Shown here: positions 16,746 to 25,591 of the stretch, in pieces | Numbering within the stretch: the first letter of the stretch is position 1 | How the letters are laid out: each line of letters opens with the position of its first letter | NCBI GenBank assembly: GCA_020636775.1 | Contig: JACJXF010000023.1 | Span: 1-36,382, forward strand | DNA length: 36,382 bases | DNA from: Bacteroidales bacterium | Lineage (GTDB): Bacteria; Bacteroidota; Bacteroidia; Bacteroidales; GCA-2748055 | Reading direction: 5' to 3' | The notes under the pieces: generated by a model | The model's database searches: none | The model's input: the letters and a program-made list of their open reading frames with translations, nothing else | Told to the model about the DNA's origin: nothing | Position numbers and translations under genes: made by a program

Positions 16746-18233
16746 ATGAAATTTCTAATCAATGTACCGCTTTTTGCATACCTTATTCTGCTTCTTACAG
16801 CGGTGCTGTTATCCAGGAAAAATGCCCCAAAGACTTTAGCCGGTTTTTTTCTGGGGGAGAGAAAAATGCATCCCTTTATTGTTACTGTATCATCAGTTGT
16901 GGCATCACGGGGCTCATGGCTGCTTTTGGGTCTCACTACCGAAGCCTATATACTGGGACTTTCATCGGTCTGGCTTATTGCCGGATTTGTTATTTCTGAA
17001 TTATTGCTTTTTCTTTTTCTTGCGCCGGTATTGCGGCATATATCAGGAAAGGCGGAAGAGATAAGCATTGCAGGAATACTCGGATCACAGGCAAAGAAAG
17101 AATCCCGACTTTTTTATGCGGTCCTTTCCGTCGTAATGATTCTCTTTTTAATGGCATTTATTGTATCCCAGCTTATGGGTGCCGGAAAAACCTTTTATGC
17201 CCTGTATGGTATTACTGCAACAAACGGTATTATTATTACCGGAATGATTATGCTTATTTTCATTTTTTTCGGGGGATCCCGACTCCTTGGCAAAATGGAT
17301 TTATTGCATGCAGTACTGATACTTTCTGCCCTCCTTAGCCTTAGCTATATTCTCCTTTCCAGACATGGCGGCTTTTCAGGAGTCTACCATGAAATTATAA
17401 GTTCCAGTCCGGAATTCTTTAGTCTGAAAGCATTGTCGGCAGGAACACTCACCGGATTTATTTCTCTTGGTTTAGCCTCAGCAGGTAACCCTCATGTCCT
17501 CACAAAATACATGTCAATCAACAATTCCGGGAATTTTCGGAAACTGGCCATTGTTCAATTCAGTCTTAACCTGCTTTTAGCTTCCTCTGCCGTATTTATT
17601 GGTATCGCCGGCCGGACAAGCTTTCCGTCAGCCGACTCCATCCCGGGTGCTATTGAACAAAATTTATACTTCGGGCTTGGTGGGACATTATATTCTCCGC
17701 TCTTTTTGGGTCTGATTCTGATTTCGGTTTTTGCCTCAGTAATGTCAGGAGCAGGCTCTCAGCTTCTTGTGGCCGGTTCTGCTGCGATATCTGATTTGTA
17801 CAGAAATATTGCCCGTGACGGAAAGCGTTTTACTGAAATGAAACTTGTATTCTACAGCAGGATTGCAATGCTCACATTGATGTACCTGGCTATTCTCCCT
17901 GCAATTTTTATTGACCTGGATTATAACACAATTACCTTATTTGCTTTATCAGGACTGGGGGCCTCATTCGGGCCGGCTGTACTGGCAAGAATCCTGTGGA
18001 AAAACCTTACGTCAAAAGCGGTAATGGCTGGCGTATTTTCAGGTGCTGTAACAGTTGTTTTATGCTATAGCATTCCGTTTTTATATGAAAGGGTATATGG
18101 AATAGTGCCCGGACTTATTGCCTCTTCTCTGAGTTTATACCTCGGTAGTCTGCTCGACCAAAGGATGATTTCCAGGAAATACAATAAGAAGGCCCGATAT
18201 CAGGATATTATAAAAAAGGGATCTTTTGAATAA
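16746..18233 (+). CDS. Sodium:solute symporter family protein
   Basis: This is an inner-membrane Na+-coupled transporter of the SSS family (PutP/SGLT type), 495 residues with about 13 hydrophobic helices. Family-like features are the N-terminal FFLGERKMHPFIVTVSSVVA region, the GAGKTFYALYGIT segment, and AGNPHVLTKYMSI, which matches the RPH...Y-type motif after helix 6 in this family. An in-frame TTG lies 15 bases earlier at 16731, but the ATG at 16746 is preferred because the N-terminus MKFLINVPLF then begins just before the first helix. The solute cannot be named; sugar, amino acid or carboxylate are all possible. It is convergent with the stress-protein gene, with 26 nt between stops. Confidence 0.82.
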   Translation: MKFLINVPLFAYLILLLTAVLLSRKNAPKTLAGFFLGERKMHPFIVTVSSVVASRGSWLLLGLTTEAYILGLSSVWLIAGFVISELLLFLFLAPVLRHISGKAEEISIAGILGSQAKKESRLFYAVLSVVMILFLMAFIVSQLMGAGKTFYALYGITATNGIIITGMIMLIFIFFGGSRLLGKMDLLHAVLILSALLSLSYILLSRHGGFSGVYHEIISSSPEFFSLKALSAGTLTGFISLGLASAGNPHVLTKYMSINNSGNFRKLAIVQFSLNLLLASSAVFIGIAGRTSFPSADSIPGAIEQNLYFGLGGTLYSPLFLGLILISVFASVMSGAGSQLLVAGSAAISDLYRNIARDGKRFTEMKLVFYSRIAMLTLMYLAILPAIFIDLDYNTITLFALSGLGASFGPAVLARILWKNLTSKAVMAGVFSGAVTVVLCYSIPFLYERVYGIVPGLIASSLSLYLGSLLDQRMISRKYNKKARYQDIIKKGSFE

Positions 18234-18259
18234 GGATTCTCTGCACTTCGGGTATCATG

Positions 18260-19105
18260 CTAACGGCCAAACATGAATTGACCCATCTTGGCAAAAGTGG
18301 CTTTTGGATTAACACACATCACGGGAATTCCGGATTGATTATCAATTATATACTGCTCAGAAGCTCCAAAAAGATAATCGAGGAATGTAATATGTTTGGT
18401 GGTGGTAATCATTATCAAATCCGCTTCAATTTCCTTGGCAAATGAGATCATCTCTTTTCCAAAACTACCGTATTTCTTGGCGGTATGAATTTCGTAGTCC
18501 AGATTATTCTGAATGAGAAAGCGTATGGCAAAATTCAGGTTTACATTTACTTTTTTTACAAGAGACGAGTCGGTAACCGGGGCCTTAAAAAGATGAACCT
18601 TGCAATTAAAATACTTTCCAAGGTAAATAGCCCACTGTAGCTTCTCCTTGTTTTCGGATTTGAAATCAATGGGGAATAAAATATTTGAAATCCTGTCCAT
18701 ATTGGCAGGTTTATCATGCACAACAATATAAGGTACTTCTGATCCTACAATTACTTTCAGCGCCTTACTTCCGAAATATTTTTGCAATCCTTTGATTCCA
18801 TGCGTTCCCATTATAACCATAATGGCATCACCTTCCCTGAGATAATTGGTAATTGCCGAAAAAAGATTTCCCTGCAAAACAACCGACTCACAAAGGATTT
18901 TATATTCGTCCTGTATCCTTTTAATCTCAGTCTTGAGCTTTCCTTCAGCTTCGGCAAGAGCTCCATTTTCCAGAGATTTAATTACATGCACCAGGCGAAT
19001 ATTATTCTCAAAATTCCGGGACAGTTTTATCGCATGCAGCAATGCGTTTTCCGACATCCTGGTAAAATCCCATGTCACCAATATGGTGTTTTTTGCCTGA
19101 TTCAT
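18260..19105 (-). CDS. Universal stress protein with two USP domains
   Basis: This cytoplasmic protein of 281 residues consists of two tandem USP domains, about residues 5-130 and 138-275. USP proteins bind ATP or act as stress-linked regulators. The first domain opens with ILVTWDFTRMSENAL and contains the nucleotide-binding loop GTHG (100-103) with Gly112-Ser113. In the second domain, which starts NILFPIDFKSENKEKL, the matching loop reads TTTKHITFLDYLFGASE and lacks the first two glycines, so it probably does not bind ATP in the usual way. A good promoter (CTTTTG, 18 nt, TAACTTTG) stands upstream. The partner pathway is not known. Confidence 0.87.
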   Translation of the reverse strand: MNQAKNTILVTWDFTRMSENALLHAIKLSRNFENNIRLVHVIKSLENGALAEAEGKLKTEIKRIQDEYKILCESVVLQGNLFSAITNYLREGDAIMVIMGTHGIKGLQKYFGSKALKVIVGSEVPYIVVHDKPANMDRISNILFPIDFKSENKEKLQWAIYLGKYFNCKVHLFKAPVTDSSLVKKVNVNLNFAIRFLIQNNLDYEIHTAKKYGSFGKEMISFAKEIEADLIMITTTKHITFLDYLFGASEQYIIDNQSGIPVMCVNPKATFAKMGQFMFGR

Positions 19106-19128
19106 ATTTTATGGCATTATGTTGCAAA

Positions 19129-19158
19129 CAAAGTTACGTTTTTTATATAAGTATCAAA
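19129..19158 (-). promoter_or_regulatory. Promoter for the universal stress protein gene, both -33 and -7 boxes
   Basis: The minus strand has TTTTG ending at 19155, an 18-nt spacer, and TAACTTTG (19136-19129). Both elements match the Bacteroidetes TTTG...TAnnTTTG pattern, and the -7 box is 23 nt before the ATG. It is one of the two best promoters in the window. Confidence 0.58.
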
Positions 19159-19434
19159 AGATTCTTTTTTAACATGGTAGATTGCCCTGGACTATTATTT
19201 AAACTATTATCTTATCACTGTTTATGAATTTCTGCTTTTTAAATTTAACCAAAATAATTTAAGCATTATTTAAATATTATGAGAGCTGCGTTTGAGTTGC
19301 GAAATTTGCTTTACGCAGAGCGTGACAGCGCTTAATATTAAAAACACGATCCAATATTACCCCTAACTCATGTCAAAAATTATATATAGGAAACGCCGAA
19401 ACCAAAACCAGAGTATATTTTCAATTCAAAATTG
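19159..19434. other. AT-rich spacer upstream of asnS with a short dyad
   Basis: This 276-base divergent spacer has no convincing gene. Near 19279-19336 an 18-codon open frame coincides with a GC-richer patch containing the near-palindrome GCGAAATTTGC. No T-box or other known riboswitch layout was recognised, and the 18-codon frame is not called as a gene. Confidence 0.4.
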
Positions 19435-19442
19435 TATTTTTG
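19435..19442 (+). promoter_or_regulatory. Bacteroidetes -7 box for asnS
   Basis: TATTTTTG matches TAnnTTTG and lies 39 nt before the ATG at 19482. An in-frame TTG at 19440 overlaps this box, which argues that the ATG at 19482 is the true start. Confidence 0.45.
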
Positions 19443-19481
19443 CATGAATTTCAAGCCTCACAAATAAACAAGAAAGACAGG

Positions 19482-20870
19482 ATGAACAGAAGTATAATTA
19501 AGGAATTATTAAAATCGAACGAATTTGATACCACAGTACTCGTAAAAGGATGGGTCAGAACCAAGCGTGGAAATAACAATGTTGCCTTTGTTGCGGTAAA
19601 CGACGGATCCACCATTCACAATATTCAGGTAGTTATTGATGTTCCCTCATTTGATCCTGAACTGCTCAGAAAAATTACCACCGGAGCTTCAGTGGGAGTG
19701 CAGGGAAAACTCATGGAATCAAAAGGACAGGGTCAGACTGTTGAAATAATTGCCGAAAAAGTTGAGCTTTATGGTGAGGCTGACCCGGAGGTTTATCCTC
19801 TTCAGAAAAAAGGACATTCATTTGAATTTCTGCGTGAAATCGCGCATCTGAGAGTAAGAACCAACACTTTCGGGGCTGTTTACCGTATCCGTCATGCCAT
19901 GGCTTTTGCCATTCATAAATATTTTAATGACCTGGGATTTTATTATGTGCATACTCCCATCATTACGGCATCTGATGCTGAAGGAGCCGGCGAAATGTTT
20001 CGCGTGAGCACACTGGATCCTGAAAACCTTCCACTTACTGAAGATAAGAAAGTTGACTATAGTAAGGATTTCTTTGGAAAGGCCACCAACCTCACTGTTT
20101 CAGGACAGCTTGAAGGAGAGCTTGCAGCTCTTGCATTGGGAGGGATTTATACCTTCGGACCTACTTTCAGAGCTGAAAATTCAAATACACCACGACACCT
20201 GGCAGAGTTCTGGATGATTGAGCCTGAAATGGCATTTTATGATATTACCGATAACATGAATCTGGCCGAAGACTTCCTGAAATATCTTATCAATTACGCC
20301 CTGGATAATTGTGCTGATGATCTGGCTTTCCTGAATTCCATGGTGGATAAGGAACTTCTGGAGCGACTGAAATTCGTGGTAAACAACAGCTTTATCCGCA
20401 TGAGCTACGAGGGAGCCATTGATATTCTGAAATCCTCCGGCCAGAAATTTGAATTCCCCGTTAGCTGGGGTCTCGACCTTCAGGCTGAACATGAAAGATA
20501 CCTCGTGGAAAAACATTTCAAGTGTCCTGTAATTCTTACCGACTACCCGCGTGAGATAAAGGCTTTTTATATGAAGCAGAATGAGGACAATAAAACCGTA
20601 AGAGCCATGGATGTGTTGTTCCCGCGAATAGGCGAAATTATTGGTGGCTCGCAGCGTGAGGAGGATTACGATAAACTTTTAAACAGAATTCGGGAAATGG
20701 GGATGCCGGAAAAGGAAATGGACTGGTATCTTGATACCCGAAGATTTGGAACCGTGGTACATAGCGGATTCGGTCTTGGATTTGAAAGACTCCTCCTGTT
20801 TGTTACCGGGATGGCAAACATCCGCGACGTAATTCCATTCCCCCGTACACCGAGGAATGCAGAATTTTAA
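19482..20870 (+). CDS. asnS: Asparagine-tRNA ligase
   Basis: This class IIb aminoacyl-tRNA synthetase charges tRNA-Asn with asparagine. From ATG at 19482 it has 462 residues, the normal bacterial length. The N-terminal OB-fold anticodon-binding domain begins VLVKGWVRTKRGNNNVAFV. The catalytic domain has motif 1 around YRIRHAMAFAIHKYF, motif 2 as FGPTFRAENSNTPRHLAEF, and motif 3 as GFGLGFERLLLFVTGM near the C-terminus, ending RDVIPFPRTP. These separate AsnRS from AspRS and LysRS. It is followed by rpoN after 100 nt, with no clear functional link. The upstream extension to TTG 19440 is rejected on promoter grounds. Confidence 0.95.
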   Translation: MNRSIIKELLKSNEFDTTVLVKGWVRTKRGNNNVAFVAVNDGSTIHNIQVVIDVPSFDPELLRKITTGASVGVQGKLMESKGQGQTVEIIAEKVELYGEADPEVYPLQKKGHSFEFLREIAHLRVRTNTFGAVYRIRHAMAFAIHKYFNDLGFYYVHTPIITASDAEGAGEMFRVSTLDPENLPLTEDKKVDYSKDFFGKATNLTVSGQLEGELAALALGGIYTFGPTFRAENSNTPRHLAEFWMIEPEMAFYDITDNMNLAEDFLKYLINYALDNCADDLAFLNSMVDKELLERLKFVVNNSFIRMSYEGAIDILKSSGQKFEFPVSWGLDLQAEHERYLVEKHFKCPVILTDYPREIKAFYMKQNEDNKTVRAMDVLFPRIGEIIGGSQREEDYDKLLNRIREMGMPEKEMDWYLDTRRFGTVVHSGFGLGFERLLLFVTGMANIRDVIPFPRTPRNAEF

Positions 20871-20970
20871 TGGAAAATGGATCCGAAGTAAAATGAAGTC
20901 TCCAGCTGAAAATAATTTTAGGCATTTTACGTACTTTTCCATAATTTAACCGACAAATTAGTACTGAAAA

Positions 20971-22437
20971 ATGTTAAACCAGCGACTCCAGCAAAAACTG
21001 CTTCAAAAGCTTTCTCCTCAGCAGATCCAGATGATCAAGCTGCTGGAGATCCCAACCATGCAGCTGGAGCAGAGGATTAAAAAGGAGATGGAAGAAAACC
21101 CGGCCCTTGAAGAAGGAATTGATGAGGATCAGGAGCCGCTTTCGACTGAGGATGGTTATGATGAGGAAGATGAGATAGAATCACAGAAAGAACAGGATGA
21201 GTTCTCCCTAGAGGATTATATCGGCGATGATGATATCCCCGATTACCGACTCAATACCAGCAATTATTCCAAGGATGATAAATTTGAAGAAATACCCTTT
21301 TCTGTTGGTAACAGCTTCCATGAGTTTCTTGAATCGCAGCTCGGCCTAAGAATGCTGAATGACAGGCAGAAAATGCTGGCAGAATACCTCCTTGGTAATA
21401 TTGATGATGATGGGTATATGCGCAGAAAGCTGGAGGCAATTGTGGATGACCTGGCATTTTCCATGAGCATAAAGACGGATGAAGTAGAATTGAAAGGGAT
21501 TCTGGAAATTATTCAGGACTTTGACCCACCGGGAGTAGGTGCCAGGGATTTGCAGGAATGCCTCTTAATCCAGATTCGCAAAAAGGACCTGAACGACCCG
21601 GCAGTATTAAATGCACATGAGATACTGAAATTCCACTTTGATGAATTTACCCGCCGGCATTATGATAAAATATTAAGCAGGGTCGACATTACGGAGGATG
21701 AGCTAAAAGACGCCATCGAAGAGGTTCTCCGCCTAAACCCAAAGCCTGGCAGCACCTATAACGATCCCATGAATAAAAACATGGAACATATTGTCCCCGA
21801 TTTTATTCTGGAGAACAACGAAGGTGAGCTGGAGCTAACGCTTAATGGTAAGAATGTTCCCGATTTGCGCGTGAGCCGCTCATATTATGAAATGCTGGAA
21901 AGCTTTAGTTCAGGAAAGAATAATCATACCCGCACTGAAAAAGAAGCTGTTACCTTCGTGAAACAGAAACTCGATTCGGCAAAATGGTTCATCGATGCTA
22001 TACGTCAGAGGCAGAATACTCTCTTACTTACCATGAACACCATTCTGCATTACCAGAAGGAGTATTTCCTCGACGGGGATGAGAAGAAACTCAGACCCAT
22101 GATACTGAAAGATATTGCCGACGTTACGGGACTCGATATATCAACCGTTTCAAGGGTTGCAAACAGCAAGTATATACAAACCCATTTTGGTATCATGCCT
22201 CTGAAATATTTCTTTTCTGAGGGATTACAAACCGATTCAGGTGAAGAGGTGTCTACCCGTGAAATTAAAAAAATTCTTGAGGAATGTATCGAGTCGGAGG
22301 ACAAGCGTAAACCCGTTACCGATGATAAGCTGGCGGATATCCTTAAAGAAAAAGGATACCTGATTGCCAGAAGAACTGTGGCAAAATACCGCGAACAGCT
22401 GAACATTCCTGTTGCCCGACTCAGAAAAGAACTTTGA
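20971..22437 (+). CDS. rpoN: RNA polymerase sigma-54 factor
   Basis: Sigma-54 directs RNA polymerase to -24/-12 promoters that need an AAA+ activator. The 488 residues are of normal length. Region I begins LNQRLQQKLLQKLSPQQIQM and includes the Gln/Leu-rich activator-interacting segment through ENPALEEG. An acidic region II (about residues 50-95) follows, then the core-binding and DNA-binding parts. The RpoN box ARRTVAKYRE (466-475) lies at the C-terminus, and the helix-turn-helix is near DVTGLDISTVSRVANSKYIQ. The downstream PAP2-like gene begins 17 nt after its stop. No sigma-54 activator is in the window. Confidence 0.95.
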   Translation: MLNQRLQQKLLQKLSPQQIQMIKLLEIPTMQLEQRIKKEMEENPALEEGIDEDQEPLSTEDGYDEEDEIESQKEQDEFSLEDYIGDDDIPDYRLNTSNYSKDDKFEEIPFSVGNSFHEFLESQLGLRMLNDRQKMLAEYLLGNIDDDGYMRRKLEAIVDDLAFSMSIKTDEVELKGILEIIQDFDPPGVGARDLQECLLIQIRKKDLNDPAVLNAHEILKFHFDEFTRRHYDKILSRVDITEDELKDAIEEVLRLNPKPGSTYNDPMNKNMEHIVPDFILENNEGELELTLNGKNVPDLRVSRSYYEMLESFSSGKNNHTRTEKEAVTFVKQKLDSAKWFIDAIRQRQNTLLLTMNTILHYQKEYFLDGDEKKLRPMILKDIADVTGLDISTVSRVANSKYIQTHFGIMPLKYFFSEGLQTDSGEEVSTREIKKILEECIESEDKRKPVTDDKLADILKEKGYLIARRTVAKYREQLNIPVARLRKEL

Positions 22438-22454
22438 TTTACTCCAATCCTCTC

Positions 22455-23066
22455 ATGCGAAAAAATATTGCACTCTTTTTCTCCATTCTCTTTCACCCGG
22501 TATTAATGCCTATTGCAGGAATGGCAATATTGCTTTTTACAGGCAGTTATGTCTCCCTGATTCCTATCGCGGCCCGAAAAATGATCATGTTGCTGTTTGC
22601 CAGCGGAACATTGTTGCTTCCTCTTATCATGATTCCGGTTATCAGGCTAAGATCCGACAGGGATTTTATGATTCAGAAACAGATCGAAAGAACCCTTCCC
22701 CTGGCAATGACATTTGTATTTTATCTACTTACCTATACCTTGTTCTTAAAGGTCCCTGTTTACGGATTCATGCACGATTATATGCTCGGTATTGTGGTGT
22801 CTGTCTTGCTTGCCCTGATTGCTAACCTGCGCTTCAAGATTAGCCTTCATATGATTGGAATGGGAGGGTTAACTGCTTTTCTTCTGATTATTGCTTTGGA
22901 AAGGAAGATTTTTCTTTTTTACTGGCTGATGGCTGCCATACTGGCTTCGGGAATTGTGGGGACATCAAGGCTGTATCTCAAAACACATACCCCGGCAGAG
23001 ATATATTTCGGTTTCTTTTTGGGAGGTCTGGCAATGTGCCTCGGTATGCTTTTATCCTTCTCTTAA
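22455..23066 (+). CDS. PAP2-like integral membrane protein
   Basis: This membrane protein of 203 residues has about six helices and resembles the small PAP2-superfamily (lipid phosphatase) proteins of Bacteroidota. The third catalytic motif is seen as SRLYLKTHTPAE, close to the family SRxxxxxHxxxD with Glu in place of Asp. The second motif is degenerate (SLHMIGMGG instead of PSGH), and the first is not clear, so phosphatase activity is doubtful. A TTG at 22434 would overlap the rpoN stop, but the ATG at 22455 gives the natural N-terminus MRKNIALFF. The end overlaps the radical SAM gene by 4 nt (convergent). A role in undecaprenyl or phospholipid metabolism is possible. Confidence 0.7.
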   Translation: MRKNIALFFSILFHPVLMPIAGMAILLFTGSYVSLIPIAARKMIMLLFASGTLLLPLIMIPVIRLRSDRDFMIQKQIERTLPLAMTFVFYLLTYTLFLKVPVYGFMHDYMLGIVVSVLLALIANLRFKISLHMIGMGGLTAFLLIIALERKIFLFYWLMAAILASGIVGTSRLYLKTHTPAEIYFGFFLGGLAMCLGMLLSFS

Positions 23067-23839
23067 GCCGACACCTCAACTTCAAATCCCTCTGCTACCA
23101 ATCTGTCTCTTATGCGATTCAGTTCTGGTAATGATATTTTAGTCAGTCCTTCTGCTGCGGTATCCCTTTCAAAAGTATAAATCATAATTTTCTCAGGACT
23201 GATATTATGGTAGGCATCAATAAGTCCGCTTAGTTCGGATTCTGTTGTATTGTCAATCTTTTCATTATCAAAGTATCCCCTGAAAAAAAGCGTCTGTATT
23301 ATGATCTTACCTTCAAAGCTTTGCAGATCATCAATTATTTTTTCAGGTTTTAAACCCGGGGCAGGCTTGTTTATGAGGCGGAAACTTTTTTCGTTTACCG
23401 TATCCAGCTTTAATATATTCTGATCCACTTTAAATAGTGCTCTCCGGACATTTTCCTTATGAATAAGAGTGGAGTTTGAAAGGACAGCAATGCGTGCCCT
23501 GGGACAATATGAATTTCTGAGCTCAATTGTATCATCAATGATACCTTCAAATTCAGGATGCATGCAGGGTTCGCCGTTACCCGCAAAGGTTATGACATCA
23601 GGAAGAGTTCCTTCTTCTGTCATTATCAGCAAACGTTCCGAAAGAGCCTGCTTAACTTCACTTCTCTTTGGTAAACTTCCGTGCTTTTTCCCGGAATCAT
23701 TCCAGCCACATTCGCAATAGATGCAGTCGAAATTACAAAGCTTCCCGTCAACCGGAAGGAGATTAATTCCAAGTGATACTCCCAGTCTCCTTGATTTCAC
23801 AGGACCAAACACTATTTTATCAAAGAGAAAGGTAGGCAT
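23063..23839 (-). CDS. Radical SAM protein
   Basis: This is a radical SAM enzyme of 258 residues. The [4Fe-4S] motif CNFDCIYC (Cys35, Cys39, Cys42) is followed by the AdoMet-binding GNGEP segment. The N-terminal FGPVKSRRLGVSLGINLLPV is typical of a family of short radical SAM proteins in Bacteroidota and other phyla (the 'Fe-S oxidoreductase' type with the SRRLG motif). There is no second Fe-S domain. The substrate is unknown. The ATG at 23839 is chosen because an exact TAnnTTTG box lies at 23874-23881, inside the longer open frame that could start at 23950. It converges on the PAP2-like gene with a 4-nt overlap of stops. Confidence 0.82.
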   Translation of the reverse strand: MPTFLFDKIVFGPVKSRRLGVSLGINLLPVDGKLCNFDCIYCECGWNDSGKKHGSLPKRSEVKQALSERLLIMTEEGTLPDVITFAGNGEPCMHPEFEGIIDDTIELRNSYCPRARIAVLSNSTLIHKENVRRALFKVDQNILKLDTVNEKSFRLINKPAPGLKPEKIIDDLQSFEGKIIIQTLFFRGYFDNEKIDNTTESELSGLIDAYHNISPEKIMIYTFERDTAAEGLTKISLPELNRIRDRLVAEGFEVEVSA

Positions 23840-23873
23840 AAATGACAATGATTTTGGATGTTTTTTTCGAATG

Positions 23874-23881
23874 CAAAGGTA
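23874..23881 (-). promoter_or_regulatory. Bacteroidetes -7 box for the radical SAM gene
   Basis: The minus strand reads TACCTTTG, an exact TAnnTTTG match, 34 nt before the ATG at 23839. It lies inside the alternative longer frame and so supports the shorter start. Confidence 0.45.
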
Positions 23882-23962
23882 ATAAAAGCTTAGAGGAAAT
23901 CCCTTCCCCTCTCCTTTCTTCCTTTCGCAATTGTTTTGTAATATTGTCAAAGAAAATAATTT

Positions 23963-24346
23963 ATGAAAAAGCTTTTTGCATTTCTTTTCTTTTTAGCGAT
24001 ACTTGCCTCCTGCCAGGATGATCTGACAAAAATCAACAGCAGTAAGACCATCCCCCGTGAGAAGTTTGTGAATATCCTGGTTGAAATGCATCTTATGGAT
24101 GTGATTACAGGAAATCCCCGTTATTCCAGAAAGTTTGACGCATCCGACAGTCTCGATATTTATGGTTCCATTTTTGAGAAATACAATGTAAGCAAAGCCC
24201 TTTTTGATACCACGGTTGCAATGTACGTAAGGCAGCCGGATGTATATCTGAAGGTTTATGACGAGGTCTTGCTGAAACTTAATTATATGCAGGATACCCT
24301 GCGCGACAACATCCCCAAATTCACCAATGAAGCCATTGAAAGGTAA
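23963..24346 (+). CDS. DUF4296-like lipoprotein
   Basis: This small lipoprotein has 127 residues. The signal peptide MKKLFAFLFFLAILASC ends in a lipobox (LASC) with Cys17. The body has the pattern of DUF4296: a helical segment KFVNILVEMHLMDVITG near residues 33-48, then FEKYNVSKALFDTTVAMYV near 71-89 and KVYDEVLLKLN. In Bacteroidota such proteins often accompany lipoprotein or dihydroorotase-type genes; here an amidohydrolase-family gene follows by 5 nt. The function is unknown. Two helices and an anchored N-terminus suggest a periplasmic envelope role (inference). Confidence 0.8.
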   Translation: MKKLFAFLFFLAILASCQDDLTKINSSKTIPREKFVNILVEMHLMDVITGNPRYSRKFDASDSLDIYGSIFEKYNVSKALFDTTVAMYVRQPDVYLKVYDEVLLKLNYMQDTLRDNIPKFTNEAIER

Positions 24347-24351
24347 AGTAA

Positions 24352-25545
24352 ATGAGGCTCAGGAAAATATCTGCCGCATATATATTCAGTCCTGAAAGGG
24401 GATTTCTGAAGCATGCTATACTAAGTCTTTCTGATGACGGCAGTGTTGTGAGCCTTGAAGATACCGGTGGAAAGCTTTCCGAACAAGCCGGTCTCGAATA
24501 CTATAACGGAATTATCTGCCCGGGATTCATAAACGCCCACTGTCACCTCGAACTTTCACATATGAAAGGTAAAATCCCCCGAATCACCCAGATACCGGGT
24601 TTCGTAGAGAAAGTAATAAATGGGAGGAAGGAAAAACAGGAAGTTATTGCAGAGGCAATTATTCAGGCAGATAAGGAGATGAAAAGACAGGGGATTGTGG
24701 CGGTTGGGGATATCTGCAATACCTCCGATACATTTTCGGTAAAAGCAGAAAGCTCGATTTACTACTACAGTTTCATCGAATTGCTTGGGAGCTCTGAAAT
24801 TGCAGCGAATACAATATATACCAGAGGACAATTTCTTGTAAGGGAAGCCGAACATAAATACGGATTAAAGGCATCCATAAGTCCTCATTCGGCCTACAGC
24901 CTGAGTCCGGAGCTATTCAGACTTATAAGGGAAGGATCCCGGGATGAGGATCATATCCTGTCGGTTCACAACCAGGAGAGTGCGGCCGAGGATGACTTGA
25001 TCCGTTATGGAAGAGGTGAGTTATACGACACTTTCAATAAACTTGGGTTTGACTGCAGCTCTTTTATCCCCCGAAACAAAAGTTCTTTTGACTGGCTGAT
25101 AAATCAGTTGCCTTCGGGAAAAAACTGCCTCTTGATTCACAATTTGTATACCACAGCCGAGGATTTAAAAAATCCTGATCTGGCCAAAAACAAGTTATAC
25201 TGGGTTCTCTGTCCCAAATCAAATTTTTATATCGGCGGCATTTACCCCGGAACCTTCCTCCCTGAGCGTTTTCCCGAAAATATTTGCATTGGAACAGATA
25301 GTCTGGCATCCAACGACAAACTGTCGATACTCGAGGAGTTACTTGCCTTCCAAAATGCCAGGCCGGAGGTTTCTCTTTCGAATCTCTTATGCTGGGCCGG
25401 AATCAACGGTGCCAAAGCACTGGGAATTGATAGCTGGTTTGGAAGTTTTGAAGAGGGGAAAAAGCCGGGTGTATTGCTTATTGAAAATGCTGATTTAACA
25501 TCTCTTAAGCTGAGAAAGGAAAGCCGGGTCAGGGTGCTGGTTTAA
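24352..25545 (+). CDS. Amidohydrolase-family metal-dependent hydrolase
   Basis: This enzyme of 397 residues has the TIM-barrel amidohydrolase fold. Metal ligands are visible as His63 and His65 (NAHCHLELSH), His206 in SVHNQESAAED, with Glu209 as likely proton shuttle, and Asp316 in IGTDSLASND; His179 (SPHSAYS) and His263 lie on the substrate side. This layout fits cytosine, guanine, TRZ/ATZ or aminodeoxyfutalosine deaminase types, which act on N-containing rings. The last would fit menaquinone synthesis by the futalosine route, but no other gene of that route is nearby. It is 5 nt after the DUF4296 gene and likely in the same transcript. The substrate is not assigned. Confidence 0.83.
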   Translation: MRLRKISAAYIFSPERGFLKHAILSLSDDGSVVSLEDTGGKLSEQAGLEYYNGIICPGFINAHCHLELSHMKGKIPRITQIPGFVEKVINGRKEKQEVIAEAIIQADKEMKRQGIVAVGDICNTSDTFSVKAESSIYYYSFIELLGSSEIAANTIYTRGQFLVREAEHKYGLKASISPHSAYSLSPELFRLIREGSRDEDHILSVHNQESAAEDDLIRYGRGELYDTFNKLGFDCSSFIPRNKSSFDWLINQLPSGKNCLLIHNLYTTAEDLKNPDLAKNKLYWVLCPKSNFYIGGIYPGTFLPERFPENICIGTDSLASNDKLSILEELLAFQNARPEVSLSNLLCWAGINGAKALGIDSWFGSFEEGKKPGVLLIENADLTSLKLRKESRVRVLV

Positions 25546-25591
25546 ATTAAACGTAAATTCTCGATCCACTGGTAAGTACCTTCCCATACCT

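Noticed and set aside
19279..19336. 18-codon frame upstream of asnS as a leader peptide
   Set aside because: It is divergent in position from the likely asnS promoter (19435), so it cannot be on the asnS transcript, and there are no Asn-codon runs.
19440..19481. TTG extension of asnS by 14 codons
   Set aside because: The TTG overlaps the TAnnTTTG promoter box, and the family N-terminus begins at ATG 19482.
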